A stretch of 64,000 nt of DNA. Source: VAZQ01 sp963785745. GTDB lineage: Bacteria > Pseudomonadota > Alphaproteobacteria > Rhizobiales > Xanthobacteraceae. Shown here one piece after another: positions 1 to 8,188 of this stretch. The position numbers and the translations under genes were made by a program. The stretch covers positions 248,001 to 312,000 of the forward strand of contig CAWAWR010000024.1 of assembly GCA_963785745.1 (NCBI GenBank), in the 5' to 3' direction. The first letter of the stretch is position 1. The number at the start of each line of letters is the position of its first letter. The notes below the pieces were generated by a model. It worked only from the letters and a program-made list of their open reading frames with translations, searched no databases and was not told where the DNA came from.

Positions 1-1
1 C

Positions 2-325
2 TGGGCGCCGGCGCTCAAGGACGTCGGAAGCTGCAGCCATCTGGTGGTGCTCTATTGGATGGACCGGTCGCGGCGCGACATTGTCCTGCAGGTGCCCCGG
101 CACTACGGGGTGCAGCGCGGCACCTTCTCGCTGCGCTCGCCGGCGCGGCCGAATCCCATCGCCATGAGCGTGGTGCAGCTCCTCAAGGTCGAGGGCCACA
201 CGCTCTCGGTGGTGGGCCTCGACTGCCTCGACGGCACGCCGCTTCTCGACCTCAAGCCCTATTTCGCCTCGACCGACGCAGTGCCCGAAGCGGTGGTCGG
301 CTGGCACAAGGCGCGGCGGGACTGA
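2..325 (+). CDS. tsaA: TrmO/TsaA-like tRNA methyltransferase, N-terminus cut by window edge
   Basis: The frame is open from base 2 and ends at TGA 323-325, leaving about 107 C-terminal residues. The visible part fits the TsaA-like fold of TrmO, which uses S-adenosylmethionine to N6-methylate t6A37 in certain tRNAs. Signs are SCSHLVVLYWMD near the start, the conserved block SLRSPARPNPIAMSVV, and LDCLDGTPLLDLKPYF near the end. The internal ATG at 44 is not the start, because family residues continue upstream of it. Family assignment is from motifs; the substrate is inferred from the family. Confidence 0.8.
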   Translation, partial: WAPALKDVGSCSHLVVLYWMDRSRRDIVLQVPRHYGVQRGTFSLRSPARPNPIAMSVVQLLKVEGHTLSVVGLDCLDGTPLLDLKPYFASTDAVPEAVVGWHKARRD

Positions 326-472
326 ACGACGCTCACGCCAAAATCACAGCGAGATCAGGCTTTTCCAGCCGACATCAAACGGTTGCGCCGGTGTGCGCGA
401 AATAATTTTAGGAACTTTTGAACCATTCCGCCGGTTGCGCCGACGAACTAGCAATCAGGATGGGGTGCTCAA

Positions 473-1102
473 ATGAATACGATCCTCAAAACCGCCGCCG
501 CGATCGCTGCACTCATCGTCGCGACGACCCTTCCCGCTTCCGCCAACCAGTTCTTCCTGTTCGGCCCGGTTCAGACCGCCCCCGCGCCCATGGCGCAGGA
601 GGACGTGGCGACCGAGCGCACCGAGGTCCCCGCCCGCTTCCGCCGCCAGATCGTCGAGTACCGCACCAACGAGCCGGCCGGCACGATCATCGTCGACACG
701 CCGAACACCTATCTCTACCTCGTGCTCGGCAATGGCCGTGCGATGCGCTACGGCATCGGCGTCGGCCGCGACGGCTTCACCTGGTCGGGCGTGCAGACGA
801 TCACCCGCCGCGCCGAGTGGCCGGATTGGCATCCGCCGGCAGAGATGATCGCCCGTCAGCCCTACCTGCCGCGCTATATGGCCGGTGGCCCGGGCAACCC
901 GATGGGCGCCCGCGCGCTCTACCTCGGCAACACCATCTATCGCATCCACGGCACCAACGCCCCGCACACGATCGGCCAGCGCGTGTCCTCCGGCTGCATC
1001 CGACTGACCAACGAAGACGTGGCCGACCTCTACAGCCGCGTGAACCTCGGCACCCGCGTTGTGGTGCTGCCGCAGACCGGCCGTCACGCCGCGGTCCGCT
1101 AG
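473..1102 (+). CDS. L,D-transpeptidase (YkuD fold), secreted
   Basis: A 209-residue protein with a signal peptide (cleavage expected after PASA near residue 24) and a YkuD catalytic domain from about residue 58 to the end. The active site motif runs from His159 (HGTN) to Cys175 (SSGCIRLTNEDV). Such enzymes form 3-3 cross-links in peptidoglycan or attach proteins to it, in the periplasm. A GGGG-type ribosome site lies 7 bases before ATG 473. A strong terminator follows at 1154-1196. The catalytic domain is closely similar to that of the broken paralogue at 57635-58848, which has a long proline-rich N-terminal region that this copy lacks. Confidence 0.9.
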   Translation: MNTILKTAAAIAALIVATTLPASANQFFLFGPVQTAPAPMAQEDVATERTEVPARFRRQIVEYRTNEPAGTIIVDTPNTYLYLVLGNGRAMRYGIGVGRDGFTWSGVQTITRRAEWPDWHPPAEMIARQPYLPRYMAGGPGNPMGARALYLGNTIYRIHGTNAPHTIGQRVSSGCIRLTNEDVADLYSRVNLGTRVVVLPQTGRHAAVR

Positions 1103-1116
1103 ATATTAGAGACAAC

Positions 1117-1196
1117 CTCACGGCGACGCGTGAGTAGTAGCGTAGCGTAAATCAACACCGGCCCCGCCGACACACGGGGCCGGTGTTTTGTTTTTT
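1117..1196 (+). repeat. two-hairpin repeat with terminator, copy 1
   Basis: The unit begins with a small inverted repeat (CTCACG...CGTGAG) and ends with a terminator hairpin and T-rich tail. A closely matching copy lies at 1508-1585. Order and spacing of both hairpins are conserved, so the pair looks like a duplicated element rather than chance similarity. Confidence 0.7.
1154..1196 (+). terminator. Rho-independent terminator of the L,D-transpeptidase gene
   Basis: Bases 1154-1166 pair perfectly with 1175-1187 (13 bp, mostly G-C) around an 8-base loop, followed by TTTTGTTTTTT. It lies about 50 bases after the stop codon of the L,D-transpeptidase. Confidence 0.88.
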
Positions 1197-1209
1197 GGCT
1201 ACAGCCTGT

Positions 1210-1422
1210 TCAACTGTTTCTTTCAGGTCTTCTTGCGGCATTTTTCGCAATGACGTCGGCTATGCGCGATTGGACCTTTGGATCAAAAAATGGGTCGTCC
1301 AGATCATGCGGCCCCTGCGCCGCGGGGTCGTGCAGGATCACCTCCGGTGTCTTTGCGCGATCTGACTGCCTTCTGGTGATTGCACACCAGAAACCACGAA
1401 CCGTTTGGACGAAACTGGCCAT
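1210..1422 (-). CDS. small hypothetical protein
   Basis: A 70-residue reading frame on the minus strand from ATG 1422, with AAGGA just upstream. The frame is open back to 1566, but the longer form would run through repeat copy 2. The C-terminal part (DDPFFDPKVQSRIADVIAKN) has the composition of a real soluble protein, with a likely helix. No family is recognised. It sits alone between the two copies of the terminator repeat. Confidence 0.4.
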   Translation of the reverse strand: MASFVQTVRGFWCAITRRQSDRAKTPEVILHDPAAQGPHDLDDPFFDPKVQSRIADVIAKNAARRPERNS

Positions 1423-1507
1423 GATCCTTCGGAATGCCTCCAAGGCTGGATAACCTTCCAACGGCGCGGAGGTTTGTTCGTTCCACACTTTAAGATCACT
1501 CCACGCT

Positions 1508-1585
1508 CTCACGGCGAAGCGTGAGTTGTGGCGTCGCATAAAATCACACCGGCCCCGCCGAAACACGGGCCAGTGTTTTGTTTTG
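1508..1585 (+). repeat. two-hairpin repeat with degenerate terminator, copy 2
   Basis: Matches the 1117-1196 unit base for base over most of its length: CTCACGGCGA...GTGAG, then the hairpin arms ACACCGGCCCCG and CGGGCCAGTGT, then TTTTGTTTT. One arm carries a mismatch (C50 against A72 of its local numbering), so the stem is weaker than in copy 1. It lies downstream of the convergent dioxygenase gene. Confidence 0.65.
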
Positions 1586-1603
1586 CGTATGGAGCTTGCT
1601 GTC

Positions 1604-2698
1604 TTACGCCGCGACGCTGACGTCGAGCGGCGCGGTGAGCTTGACGCCCTTGAGCGTCACACCGCGGCCGGACCGGCCTTCGCGCTGGTCCTTCGGGATC
1701 GGGCGGCCATTGGGATCGGAGAGCCAAAGCCGCAACAGATGGCGCTTGCGCGCCTCTTCCGGCCAGTCCTCGTATTCGCGCCGCGTGTGCAGCGTCACGA
1801 AGTTGTTGAGGAACTGGATGTCGCCGGGCTCGAAGCCGATGTCGATTGCGCATTCGTGCACCGTCGTCCGATAGAGCTCAACCGCCTCAAGCTGCGCCGG
1901 CGTGTAACGCGGCACGCCCGGCAGCTTCTGCGCCTTGTCGATGGCCGCGCCCGCGCCGGTCGCGCTGAAATAGCCGTCGATAAAGGAGAAGATCGGCTGC
2001 GTGAAGTAGGGCTTTTCCCCTGGATTCACCTCGCCGGTGTGCGATCGGTAAAAGTCCTCGCACAGCACCTTCGCGAGATCGGGGCGCTTCTCGAGAATGC
2101 GATTGTAGACGGTAACTGAGCTCGCGACCCGGCTCGCGCCGCCGCTCTTCGCGCCGTGCAAGCAAAGCAGCCCGACGTAATCGCAGGCGTCGGCATGGAA
2201 CAGCATTTCGGCGCGGGTCATGTAGCCGCGTGTGTTGGGGTCCGCGTAGTCGCCGCCCAGATCCTTGACGTGGCCGAGGATATGACCCTGCCCGTTCTGC
2301 GACATGGTCACGCCCATGTAGCTGCCCAATCCAAGATAGGCGATGGCAGAAGCCTCGCGGTCGAAGCGATCGATCGGAAAGTTCTGCATCATGACCATGC
2401 CGCGGCCATCCAGCAGCTCGCGCCGCACGTCGGCCATCACCTGCGCGAGCGCGGTGAGCGGGAAATTATCGCGTCCCACTGCCTCAACCGCGACCCCGTT
2501 GCGGCGGACCGTCGCAACCGCCTCCGCAAGCTCGTCGTGGTCGCGGGCGGTGAACCGGTAGCTCCACGACGCCACATCCCCGAGTTCGCCGGGGCCCCAT
2601 TCGGCCGGGTCGACCACAGGCTGCATGGCGAGGGCGGGCTTACGCCGCGCCTTATGGAAGGTGCGGAAATCTCCGGTGACTGCTGTATCCATCGTCAT
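1604..2698 (-). CDS. TauD/TfdA-family Fe(II)/2-oxoglutarate dioxygenase
   Basis: A 364-residue cytoplasmic enzyme. The iron triad is visible as His168-x-Asp170 (FHADACD) with the distal His304 (VTLHTRREYEDW), and the 2-oxoglutarate arginine lies in HLLRLWL near residue 323. Family members hydroxylate taurine, aryloxyacids or other small acids with O2 and 2-oxoglutarate; this substrate cannot be read from sequence. Two in-frame ATGs (2698, 2692) are possible starts; an AGGA-like site suits either. It is divergent from the receptor gene at 2894, which may supply a substrate, but that link is inference. Confidence 0.88.
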   Translation of the reverse strand: MTMDTAVTGDFRTFHKARRKPALAMQPVVDPAEWGPGELGDVASWSYRFTARDHDELAEAVATVRRNGVAVEAVGRDNFPLTALAQVMADVRRELLDGRGMVMMQNFPIDRFDREASAIAYLGLGSYMGVTMSQNGQGHILGHVKDLGGDYADPNTRGYMTRAEMLFHADACDYVGLLCLHGAKSGGASRVASSVTVYNRILEKRPDLAKVLCEDFYRSHTGEVNPGEKPYFTQPIFSFIDGYFSATGAGAAIDKAQKLPGVPRYTPAQLEAVELYRTTVHECAIDIGFEPGDIQFLNNFVTLHTRREYEDWPEEARKRHLLRLWLSDPNGRPIPKDQREGRSGRGVTLKGVKLTAPLDVSVAA

Positions 2699-2893
2699 GG
2701 TCCTGCTGCCGTCGCGTCGCGTGCGATTCTAGCAGCTTTTTCCGGCCGCAGCGTTGCAATTCCGGCAGACTGTCGAGTGCGGCACGCATATTGCAATGCA
2801 AAACACCGCTGACCAGAATCGTCGCATGGGCGTTGCGATCTGCCGCTGCCGGTCCATGATGGTGATGTTAACTGCTCACAGGTGGGACCGCGC

Positions 2894-3895
2894 ATGCACG
2901 CCGTCGTTACCCTTGCCCTCGCCGCACTCCTGCTGCTGGCCCCGCCGGCCCGCGCCGACGATTTTTACCAGGGCAAGACGCTGACCATCGTCGTCGGCTA
3001 CACCGCCGGTGGCGGCTACGACATCAATGCCCGCCTGGTAGGGCGCCACTTCGGCAAGCATATCCCAGGCAACCCCGCCGTCGTGGTCATGAACATGCCG
3101 GGCGCCGGCAGCCTGCGCGCGCTCGAACACATCGAACGGCATGCAGCGAAAGACGGCACCGTCATCGGCCTCTTCGACTACACGCAGATCACCAACTCGC
3201 TGCTCACGCCCGGCAAGGTCCCGATCGATTTCCGCAAGTTCAAATGGATCGGCAGCGTCCAGCAGGATCTCGCCGTCTGCTACGTCTGGCACACACTGCC
3301 CGTGAAGACGATGGCAGACCTGCAGCGCCTGCCCAAGATCCACATGGGGCGCACCAATCCCGGCACCTCCTCCGACACGCAGCAACGGATTCTGCGCGCG
3401 CTCTTCAACGTGAATGTGCACTCCGTCGCCGGCTATCCCGGATCGGCGGAAGGCTTCATCGCCGTCGAGCGCGGCGAGCTCGAGGGCGGCTGCATGACGT
3501 GGGCGAGTCTTCCGCCGCACTGGATCGCCAACAACCGCATCCGCCCCATCATGCGCGTGACCGCCGCGACCGCGCCCGACTTGCAGGCGGATGTGCCGAC
3601 GGCCTCCGATCTGCTCACGCAGGATCGCGACCGCAGGATATTGCGCGTGCTGTCGGCGGCCGGCGAGGTCGGCAAGCCTTTCGTCGCACAGATATCCGTG
3701 CCCGACGACCGCGTGGCCATCCTGCGCAAGGCCTTCGCCGCCATGGTGGCGGACCCGGCCTTCGTCGCGGACGCCGCCAAGCAACGCCAGCCGGTCAGCC
3801 CGACCCTCGGGGCCGAAGCGACCAAAATTCTCGACGATATTTACTCCACACCGGAGGACATCGTTGCCGCGGCGCGCTCGGTCGCGAACGACTGA
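2894..3895 (+). CDS. Bug/TctC-like solute receptor, periplasmic
   Basis: A 333-residue protein with a signal peptide ending near ARADD. The mature start DFYQGKTLTIVVGYTAGGGY is typical of the receptor branch of the tripartite tricarboxylate transporter (Bug) family, which captures carboxylates in the periplasm. I chose ATG 2894 over GTG 2882 because AGGTGGG lies 7 bases upstream and the signal peptide then has a normal length. No TctA or TctB membrane gene is nearby. It converges with the MmgE/PrpD gene, leaving 5 bases between the stops. Confidence 0.85.
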   Translation: MHAVVTLALAALLLLAPPARADDFYQGKTLTIVVGYTAGGGYDINARLVGRHFGKHIPGNPAVVVMNMPGAGSLRALEHIERHAAKDGTVIGLFDYTQITNSLLTPGKVPIDFRKFKWIGSVQQDLAVCYVWHTLPVKTMADLQRLPKIHMGRTNPGTSSDTQQRILRALFNVNVHSVAGYPGSAEGFIAVERGELEGGCMTWASLPPHWIANNRIRPIMRVTAATAPDLQADVPTASDLLTQDRDRRILRVLSAAGEVGKPFVAQISVPDDRVAILRKAFAAMVADPAFVADAAKQRQPVSPTLGAEATKILDDIYSTPEDIVAAARSVAND

Positions 3896-3900
3896 GCGAA

Positions 3901-5400
3901 CTAGGCTTTCCGGAACAGCGGCCAGAAGTCGTCGAAAGAGTCGCGACTGGGCAGCGCGTTGAGGATCGCCAGGATCTTCGCCGCCCTGCCCTTGTCGATC
4001 ACCACCGCGGCGCAGTCGTTGAACTTCTCCTCGAGCTGCGCCTGCGACATCGGCAGCTTGATCGAGCCGGTGGAGAAATCCTTGCGCACCTCGAACACCT
4101 GGCCGTCGGCCATGGTGATGCGGATTTTCGCCGGGCTGTCGTCGCCGCCGGGGCCAAGTTCGGGATCGACCGCGGCCGTGATCTTCGGCTGGATCGCTTT
4201 CAGGCGGTCGTCGTGGAGCGCCTTCTCGGTGAACGCGGCGATCCGCGGCGCGCCATGCACCAGCGAATACGGCACCAGATAGCCGACGCTGAACTTCGCC
4301 TGCTCGGTGTTCGACGGATAAGCCGTGCCCGCGCGCTGGCCCGCGGCGCGCGACACGCCGCAGTGGATGCTCTTGATGTCGTCGAGGCGCCCGGCGACGC
4401 GCGGCCGCAATTCGAGCGCCGCCTCGATTGAGGTGTGGGTGAGTCCGCCGCACGGATACGGCTTGAAGCGGTAGCGCCCGCTCACGAGATCGTAGCGGCT
4501 GCCGAGATCCTTGAAACCGTCGAGCGACACCGCGACGCCGCGGGCGAAGGACTGGAAGTAGCCGTTGCGGCCCTCGAACGCCGCCGGATTGGCGGTGAAG
4601 CCGGTCTTGCCGAGCGTTGCCGCCAGCACGCCGTTGCGCGCCGCGTTGCCGGCATGCAGCGGCTTGGTCATGGTGGCGAAATTCGCGGTGAAGCCCGACG
4701 CCAGCGAGGCCGCGATGCCCATCACATGCGGGATCGCGGGCGCCGGCACCTTCATCAGCCGCGCGCAGGCCGCCGCCGCGCCAAGCACGCCAACCATGCC
4801 GGTCGAATGCCAGGCATCGAACATCGGCCCGTCCTGGTCGGCGCGCACGATGCGCGACGCCACCTCGGCGCCGATGATGAAGGCGGAGACGATCTCGGCC
4901 GGCGTCGCCTTGGTGGTTTCGGCAACCGGCAGGATCGCGGGGATGACCGCCGCGATCGCCTGCGCGCGCATATAGGTGAAGTCATAGTCCATCGCATGCG
5001 CGGCGACGCCGTTGGCGAGCGCCGCAAGCTGCGGCGAGGCGCGCAGGCTTTCCTGCACGATCGAGGCCTGCGGCGCCGCGCCTTCCGCCTTCACCATCGC
5101 CACGATGAAGTGCGAGGCTTCCTCGTGGCTGCCGGCGAGCATCACGCCGACGGTGTCGATGAACACCATGCGGGCGCGCTCGACCACCGGCTGCGGGACG
5201 GTCTTCAGGTCGAAGCCGGTGATGAAATCGGCAATCGCCTGGCTCACGCGCACCGCGTCCGCTGCGCCCTTCGCTGTGGCCTTGGGCGCGTCCTTCGCCT
5301 GCGGCGCTTGTGCCCGCGCCGCGCCGGCCACGCCAACGGCCGTCAGCGCTGCCGCGCCCAGAAACACCCGGCGATCGACCGGTCCGTTACTGTCGTCCAT
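3901..5400 (-). CDS. MmgE/PrpD-family protein with Tat signal (copy 1)
   Basis: A 499-residue protein. Residues about 45-499 match the MmgE/PrpD fold (2-methylcitrate dehydratase, cis-aconitate decarboxylase and relatives), seen in ALANGVAAHAMDYDFTYM and in TKPLHAGNAARNGVLAA. Its start is unusual for the family: DRRVFLGAAALTAVGVAGAA is a twin-arginine signal, predicting export of a folded enzyme. AAGGAGA lies 8 bases before ATG 5400. It is probably cotranscribed with the NHL-repeat gene and the second MmgE/PrpD paralogue upstream. The family includes dehydratases, decarboxylases and isomerases, so the reaction is unknown. Confidence 0.87.
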   Translation of the reverse strand: MDDSNGPVDRRVFLGAAALTAVGVAGAARAQAPQAKDAPKATAKGAADAVRVSQAIADFITGFDLKTVPQPVVERARMVFIDTVGVMLAGSHEEASHFIVAMVKAEGAAPQASIVQESLRASPQLAALANGVAAHAMDYDFTYMRAQAIAAVIPAILPVAETTKATPAEIVSAFIIGAEVASRIVRADQDGPMFDAWHSTGMVGVLGAAAACARLMKVPAPAIPHVMGIAASLASGFTANFATMTKPLHAGNAARNGVLAATLGKTGFTANPAAFEGRNGYFQSFARGVAVSLDGFKDLGSRYDLVSGRYRFKPYPCGGLTHTSIEAALELRPRVAGRLDDIKSIHCGVSRAAGQRAGTAYPSNTEQAKFSVGYLVPYSLVHGAPRIAAFTEKALHDDRLKAIQPKITAAVDPELGPGGDDSPAKIRITMADGQVFEVRKDFSTGSIKLPMSQAQLEEKFNDCAAVVIDKGRAAKILAILNALPSRDSFDDFWPLFRKA

Positions 5401-5425
5401 ATTGCGTTTCTCCTTATTGGATGCC

Positions 5426-6376
5426 TCACGGCGTCTTCTTCACGAATTTCTGCACCCGCCAGTTCAGCGTGTCGGCGACGAAGATCTCGTTCTTCGCGCT
5501 CACCGCGATGAAATGCGCCTCGCCGAATTGGCCGAGGCCCCTGCCCTGTCGGCCCATCACGCCGAGAACCTTGCCGTTGAGATCGAGCTTCAGCACTTGT
5601 CCGGCATGCCCGTGGGCAAGCCAGAGCGTCTGGTCAGGGCTGATGAACAAGCCGCAGGGCGTGCCCGGATGTTGCGACTCCCGCAGGAACTTGCCGTCGG
5701 AGTCGAACACCTGGATGCGCTGATTGTTGCGATCGGCGACATAGACGAGCCCCTTTGCGTCGACCACGATTGAATGCGCGATGTCGAACTCGCCGGGCCC
5801 CTTGCCCTTCTTGCCCCAGGCCTTGATGAAGTTGCCGTCGCGATCGAACTTCAAGACCCGCGGCTCGGCGCGGCCATGGCCCTGAACGACATAGATCTCG
5901 CCACTCGGCGCGACGGCGACGTCATTCGGCTCGTTGAGCAGGCGCAGGTGACCATAGGGATGAAACTCGCCCGCCGCGCCCTTGTTGCCCAACACCAGCT
6001 GGATGCGCCCTTGTGGACTCATTTTGTAGACGACATGCGACGCCACGTCGGTCGTCCAGATGTTGTCCTGCGCATCGATCCGCAGCCCGTGCGGCCGGTC
6101 GAAGAAGCCGTCGCCAAAACCGCGGATGAATTTTCCGGCGGGATCGAACTCCATCAGTGGATTCGGCCCGCGCGACAGCACGAAGATATTGCCCTTGGAA
6201 TTGATCGCGACGCCCGAAGTGGCGCCGAAGCTCATGCCTGGGGGCAGGACAAAATCATCCGGCACCGCCACGTAGTCGAGCGGTGGCGGACCTTCGGTTT
6301 GCGCAAAGGAGGGCGCCACCGCCACGACGCTCGCCAGCCATAGAAACGTGAACAGCCGCACAACAATAGTCAGCAT
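5426..6376 (-). CDS. secreted NHL-repeat beta-propeller protein
   Basis: A 316-residue protein with a signal peptide (cleavage near SFAQT, residue 25) followed by about six NHL-type blades, for example PHGLRIDAQDNIWTTDVASH, NEPNDVAVAPSGEIYVVQGH and GLVYVADRNNQRIQVFDSDG. The layout resembles bacterial relatives of peptidyl-alpha-hydroxyglycine alpha-amidating lyase, a zinc enzyme, but propellers of this type may also only bind ligands. GAGGAG lies 6 bases before ATG 6376. It is 25 bases upstream of one MmgE/PrpD gene and 91 bases downstream of the other, so all three proteins are predicted to act outside the cytoplasm. Confidence 0.83.
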   Translation of the reverse strand: MLTIVVRLFTFLWLASVVAVAPSFAQTEGPPPLDYVAVPDDFVLPPGMSFGATSGVAINSKGNIFVLSRGPNPLMEFDPAGKFIRGFGDGFFDRPHGLRIDAQDNIWTTDVASHVVYKMSPQGRIQLVLGNKGAAGEFHPYGHLRLLNEPNDVAVAPSGEIYVVQGHGRAEPRVLKFDRDGNFIKAWGKKGKGPGEFDIAHSIVVDAKGLVYVADRNNQRIQVFDSDGKFLRESQHPGTPCGLFISPDQTLWLAHGHAGQVLKLDLNGKVLGVMGRQGRGLGQFGEAHFIAVSAKNEIFVADTLNWRVQKFVKKTP

Positions 6377-6467
6377 GGACCGCTCCTCTGGTTTCAGGAG
6401 CCCATGCGCAGCCAGATCTAGTCAGTGTGGCCGCGGTGGCGCCCCAGACTGATTCAATCGAGTCCCC

Positions 6468-7952
6468 TTATGCCTTGCGGATCAGCGAGAAGAATTCGCC
6501 GAACGTCTCCTGCTTGTCGATCGTGTTCACGATCGCGAACAGTTTCTTCGCCGAGTCGGCGCTCACGGTCTGCGTCGCGCAGTCCATGAATTTTTCCTCG
6601 AGCTGCGCCGGGGTCAGCGGGATCTTCGCCGACCCGGTCGCGTAGTCGCGCCGCTGCTCGAACGTCTGCCCGTCCTTGAGCGTGATCTTCAGGATCGAGG
6701 GGCTCTCGCCGAAGGCGTCGGGAAGCGTCGCATCGGCGCCGGCGGTCACCAGTTTCGCCATCGCCTGGGTGCGCGGGTCTTTGAGCGCCTCGGGCGTGAA
6801 CGCCTTGATCTTCGGGATGCCGTGCACCAGCGAATAGGCGACGACATAGGCCGCGGAAAATTTCGCGGCCTCGACGTCGTGCGGATAGTTGGTGTTGATG
6901 CGCTTCGCGCTCGACGGCGACACCAGGCAGTGGATGTTGCCGATCTCTCCGAGCCGCGAACCGATCTTGTCGCGCAACATGAGAGCCGCTTCGATCGCGG
7001 TGTGGCCGCGCCCGCCGCAGGGATAGTACTTGGTCTGAAAACCGATCTCGACCAGATCCCAGCGCTTGCCGAGGTCGCCGAACGGCGCGAAATCCGTCGG
7101 CAGCGCGCGGCCGAAGCTCGCGTAGAATCCGTTGTTGCCTTCGAACGCCGCGGCATGCGACGTGAACCCCTTGCCGGCCAGCATCGCCGCCATCACGCCG
7201 TTGCGCGCCGCGTTGCCGCAATGCAAGGGCTTGGTCATGGTGCCGTAGTTGACGGCGATGCCCGACGCCAGCGAAACGCCCATGCCGATGGCCTCGGCGA
7301 CCTGATCGACCGGAAGCTTCATCAGCTTGCAGCAGGCCGCCGCGGTGGCGATGACGCCGACGATGCCGGTGATGTGCCAGCCGCCGTCATTGCCCATCCG
7401 CAGGCTCGACCGGTTGATGCGGGCCGCGACCTCGCAGCCGACGATGAAGGCGCCGAGCACGTCGGCGGGCGTCGCCTTCGTCGTCTCGGCGAGCGGCAGC
7501 AGCGCCGGGATCACCGCCGCGACCGACTGCCCGTTGAGGAAGGTGAAGTCGTAGTCCATCGCATGGTTGGCGACGCCGTTCGCGAGCGCCGCAAGCTGCG
7601 GCGAGGCGCGCAGCGATTGCCCGATCACCGTGCATTGCGGCGCCGAGCCTTCCGCCTTCACCATCTCGGCGACGATGTGCGCCACCTCCTCGTGGCTGCC
7701 GGCGACCGCCACGCCGATGGTGTCGATGAAGGCGACGCGGGCGCGCTCGATCACCACCGGCGGGACCTGCTTGATGTCGAAGCCGACGACGAATTCCGCC
7801 AGCATCTGCCGCAGCCGCTTGTCCGACGCCGCCGGTTTGCCGCCGCCCTGCTGCGCCTGCGCGGCGCTGTCCGCGCCCATGGCCGCGAGCGCGCCGGCGC
7901 CGGCGAGAAACACGCGGCGGTCGAACGGATGCGCGTTATCCTGATTGTTCAT
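6468..7952 (-). CDS. MmgE/PrpD-family protein with Tat signal (copy 2)
   Basis: A 494-residue paralogue of the 3901-5400 product, with the same family blocks (ALANGVANHAMDYDFTFLNG; TKPLHCGNAARNGVMAAML; KYYPCGGRGHTAIEAALML) and an independent twin-arginine signal (DRRVFLAGAGALAAMG). ATG 7952 is chosen over the longer frame at 8015 because GGGAGGT sits 6-7 bases upstream and the Tat motif then falls near residue 12. It is the first gene of the three-gene minus-strand run. Two exported copies with an NHL protein between them suggest one pathway with two substrates or a hetero-oligomer; this is inference. Confidence 0.88.
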   Translation of the reverse strand: MNNQDNAHPFDRRVFLAGAGALAAMGADSAAQAQQGGGKPAASDKRLRQMLAEFVVGFDIKQVPPVVIERARVAFIDTIGVAVAGSHEEVAHIVAEMVKAEGSAPQCTVIGQSLRASPQLAALANGVANHAMDYDFTFLNGQSVAAVIPALLPLAETTKATPADVLGAFIVGCEVAARINRSSLRMGNDGGWHITGIVGVIATAAACCKLMKLPVDQVAEAIGMGVSLASGIAVNYGTMTKPLHCGNAARNGVMAAMLAGKGFTSHAAAFEGNNGFYASFGRALPTDFAPFGDLGKRWDLVEIGFQTKYYPCGGRGHTAIEAALMLRDKIGSRLGEIGNIHCLVSPSSAKRINTNYPHDVEAAKFSAAYVVAYSLVHGIPKIKAFTPEALKDPRTQAMAKLVTAGADATLPDAFGESPSILKITLKDGQTFEQRRDYATGSAKIPLTPAQLEEKFMDCATQTVSADSAKKLFAIVNTIDKQETFGEFFSLIRKA

Positions 7953-8021
7953 GGCGATACCTCCCTTGTGGTCTTGGTTTTGAGGGAGTGTCGGCGGTTT
8001 TGCGCCGCCCGACAATGGGCG

Positions 8022-8099
8022 CTAGTGCCGCCGATTTGAAGTTCCTACAGCAGTTGCTGCAAACTCGACTAGGAACTTCAAATCGAAAAGCGGCACTAG
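8022..8099. repeat. long inverted repeat, tandem hairpin A
   Basis: The arms 8022-8030 and 8091-8099 (CTAGTGCCG / CGGCACTAG) and 8032-8047 and 8070-8085 (16 bp perfect) form one hairpin around a 22-base loop, which itself holds CAGCAGTTGCTG. The unit begins and ends in CTAG. The neighbouring hairpin at 8113-8188 has the same design and loop length. Confidence 0.85.
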
Positions 8100-8112
8100 A
8101 ATCATAGAGTTG

Positions 8113-8188
8113 CTAGTGCCCTTTGTTTCCGAAGTTCGTGTCAGAGTGTGCTGCGGGCGTATCACGAACTTCGGAAACAGGGCACTAG
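8113..8188. repeat. long inverted repeat, tandem hairpin B
   Basis: Arms 8113-8140 and 8163-8188 pair over about 26 bp with a 2-base bulge, again starting CTAGTGCC and ending GGCACTAG around a 22-base loop. The shared core with hairpin A is GAAGTTC. The last CTAG supplies the stop codon of the convergent-facing lipoprotein gene (bases 8185-8187). Confidence 0.85.

Noticed and set aside
2876..5511. Long frames opposite the Bug-like and MmgE/PrpD genes
   Set aside because: Arginine-rich shadow frames with no start signal or domain.
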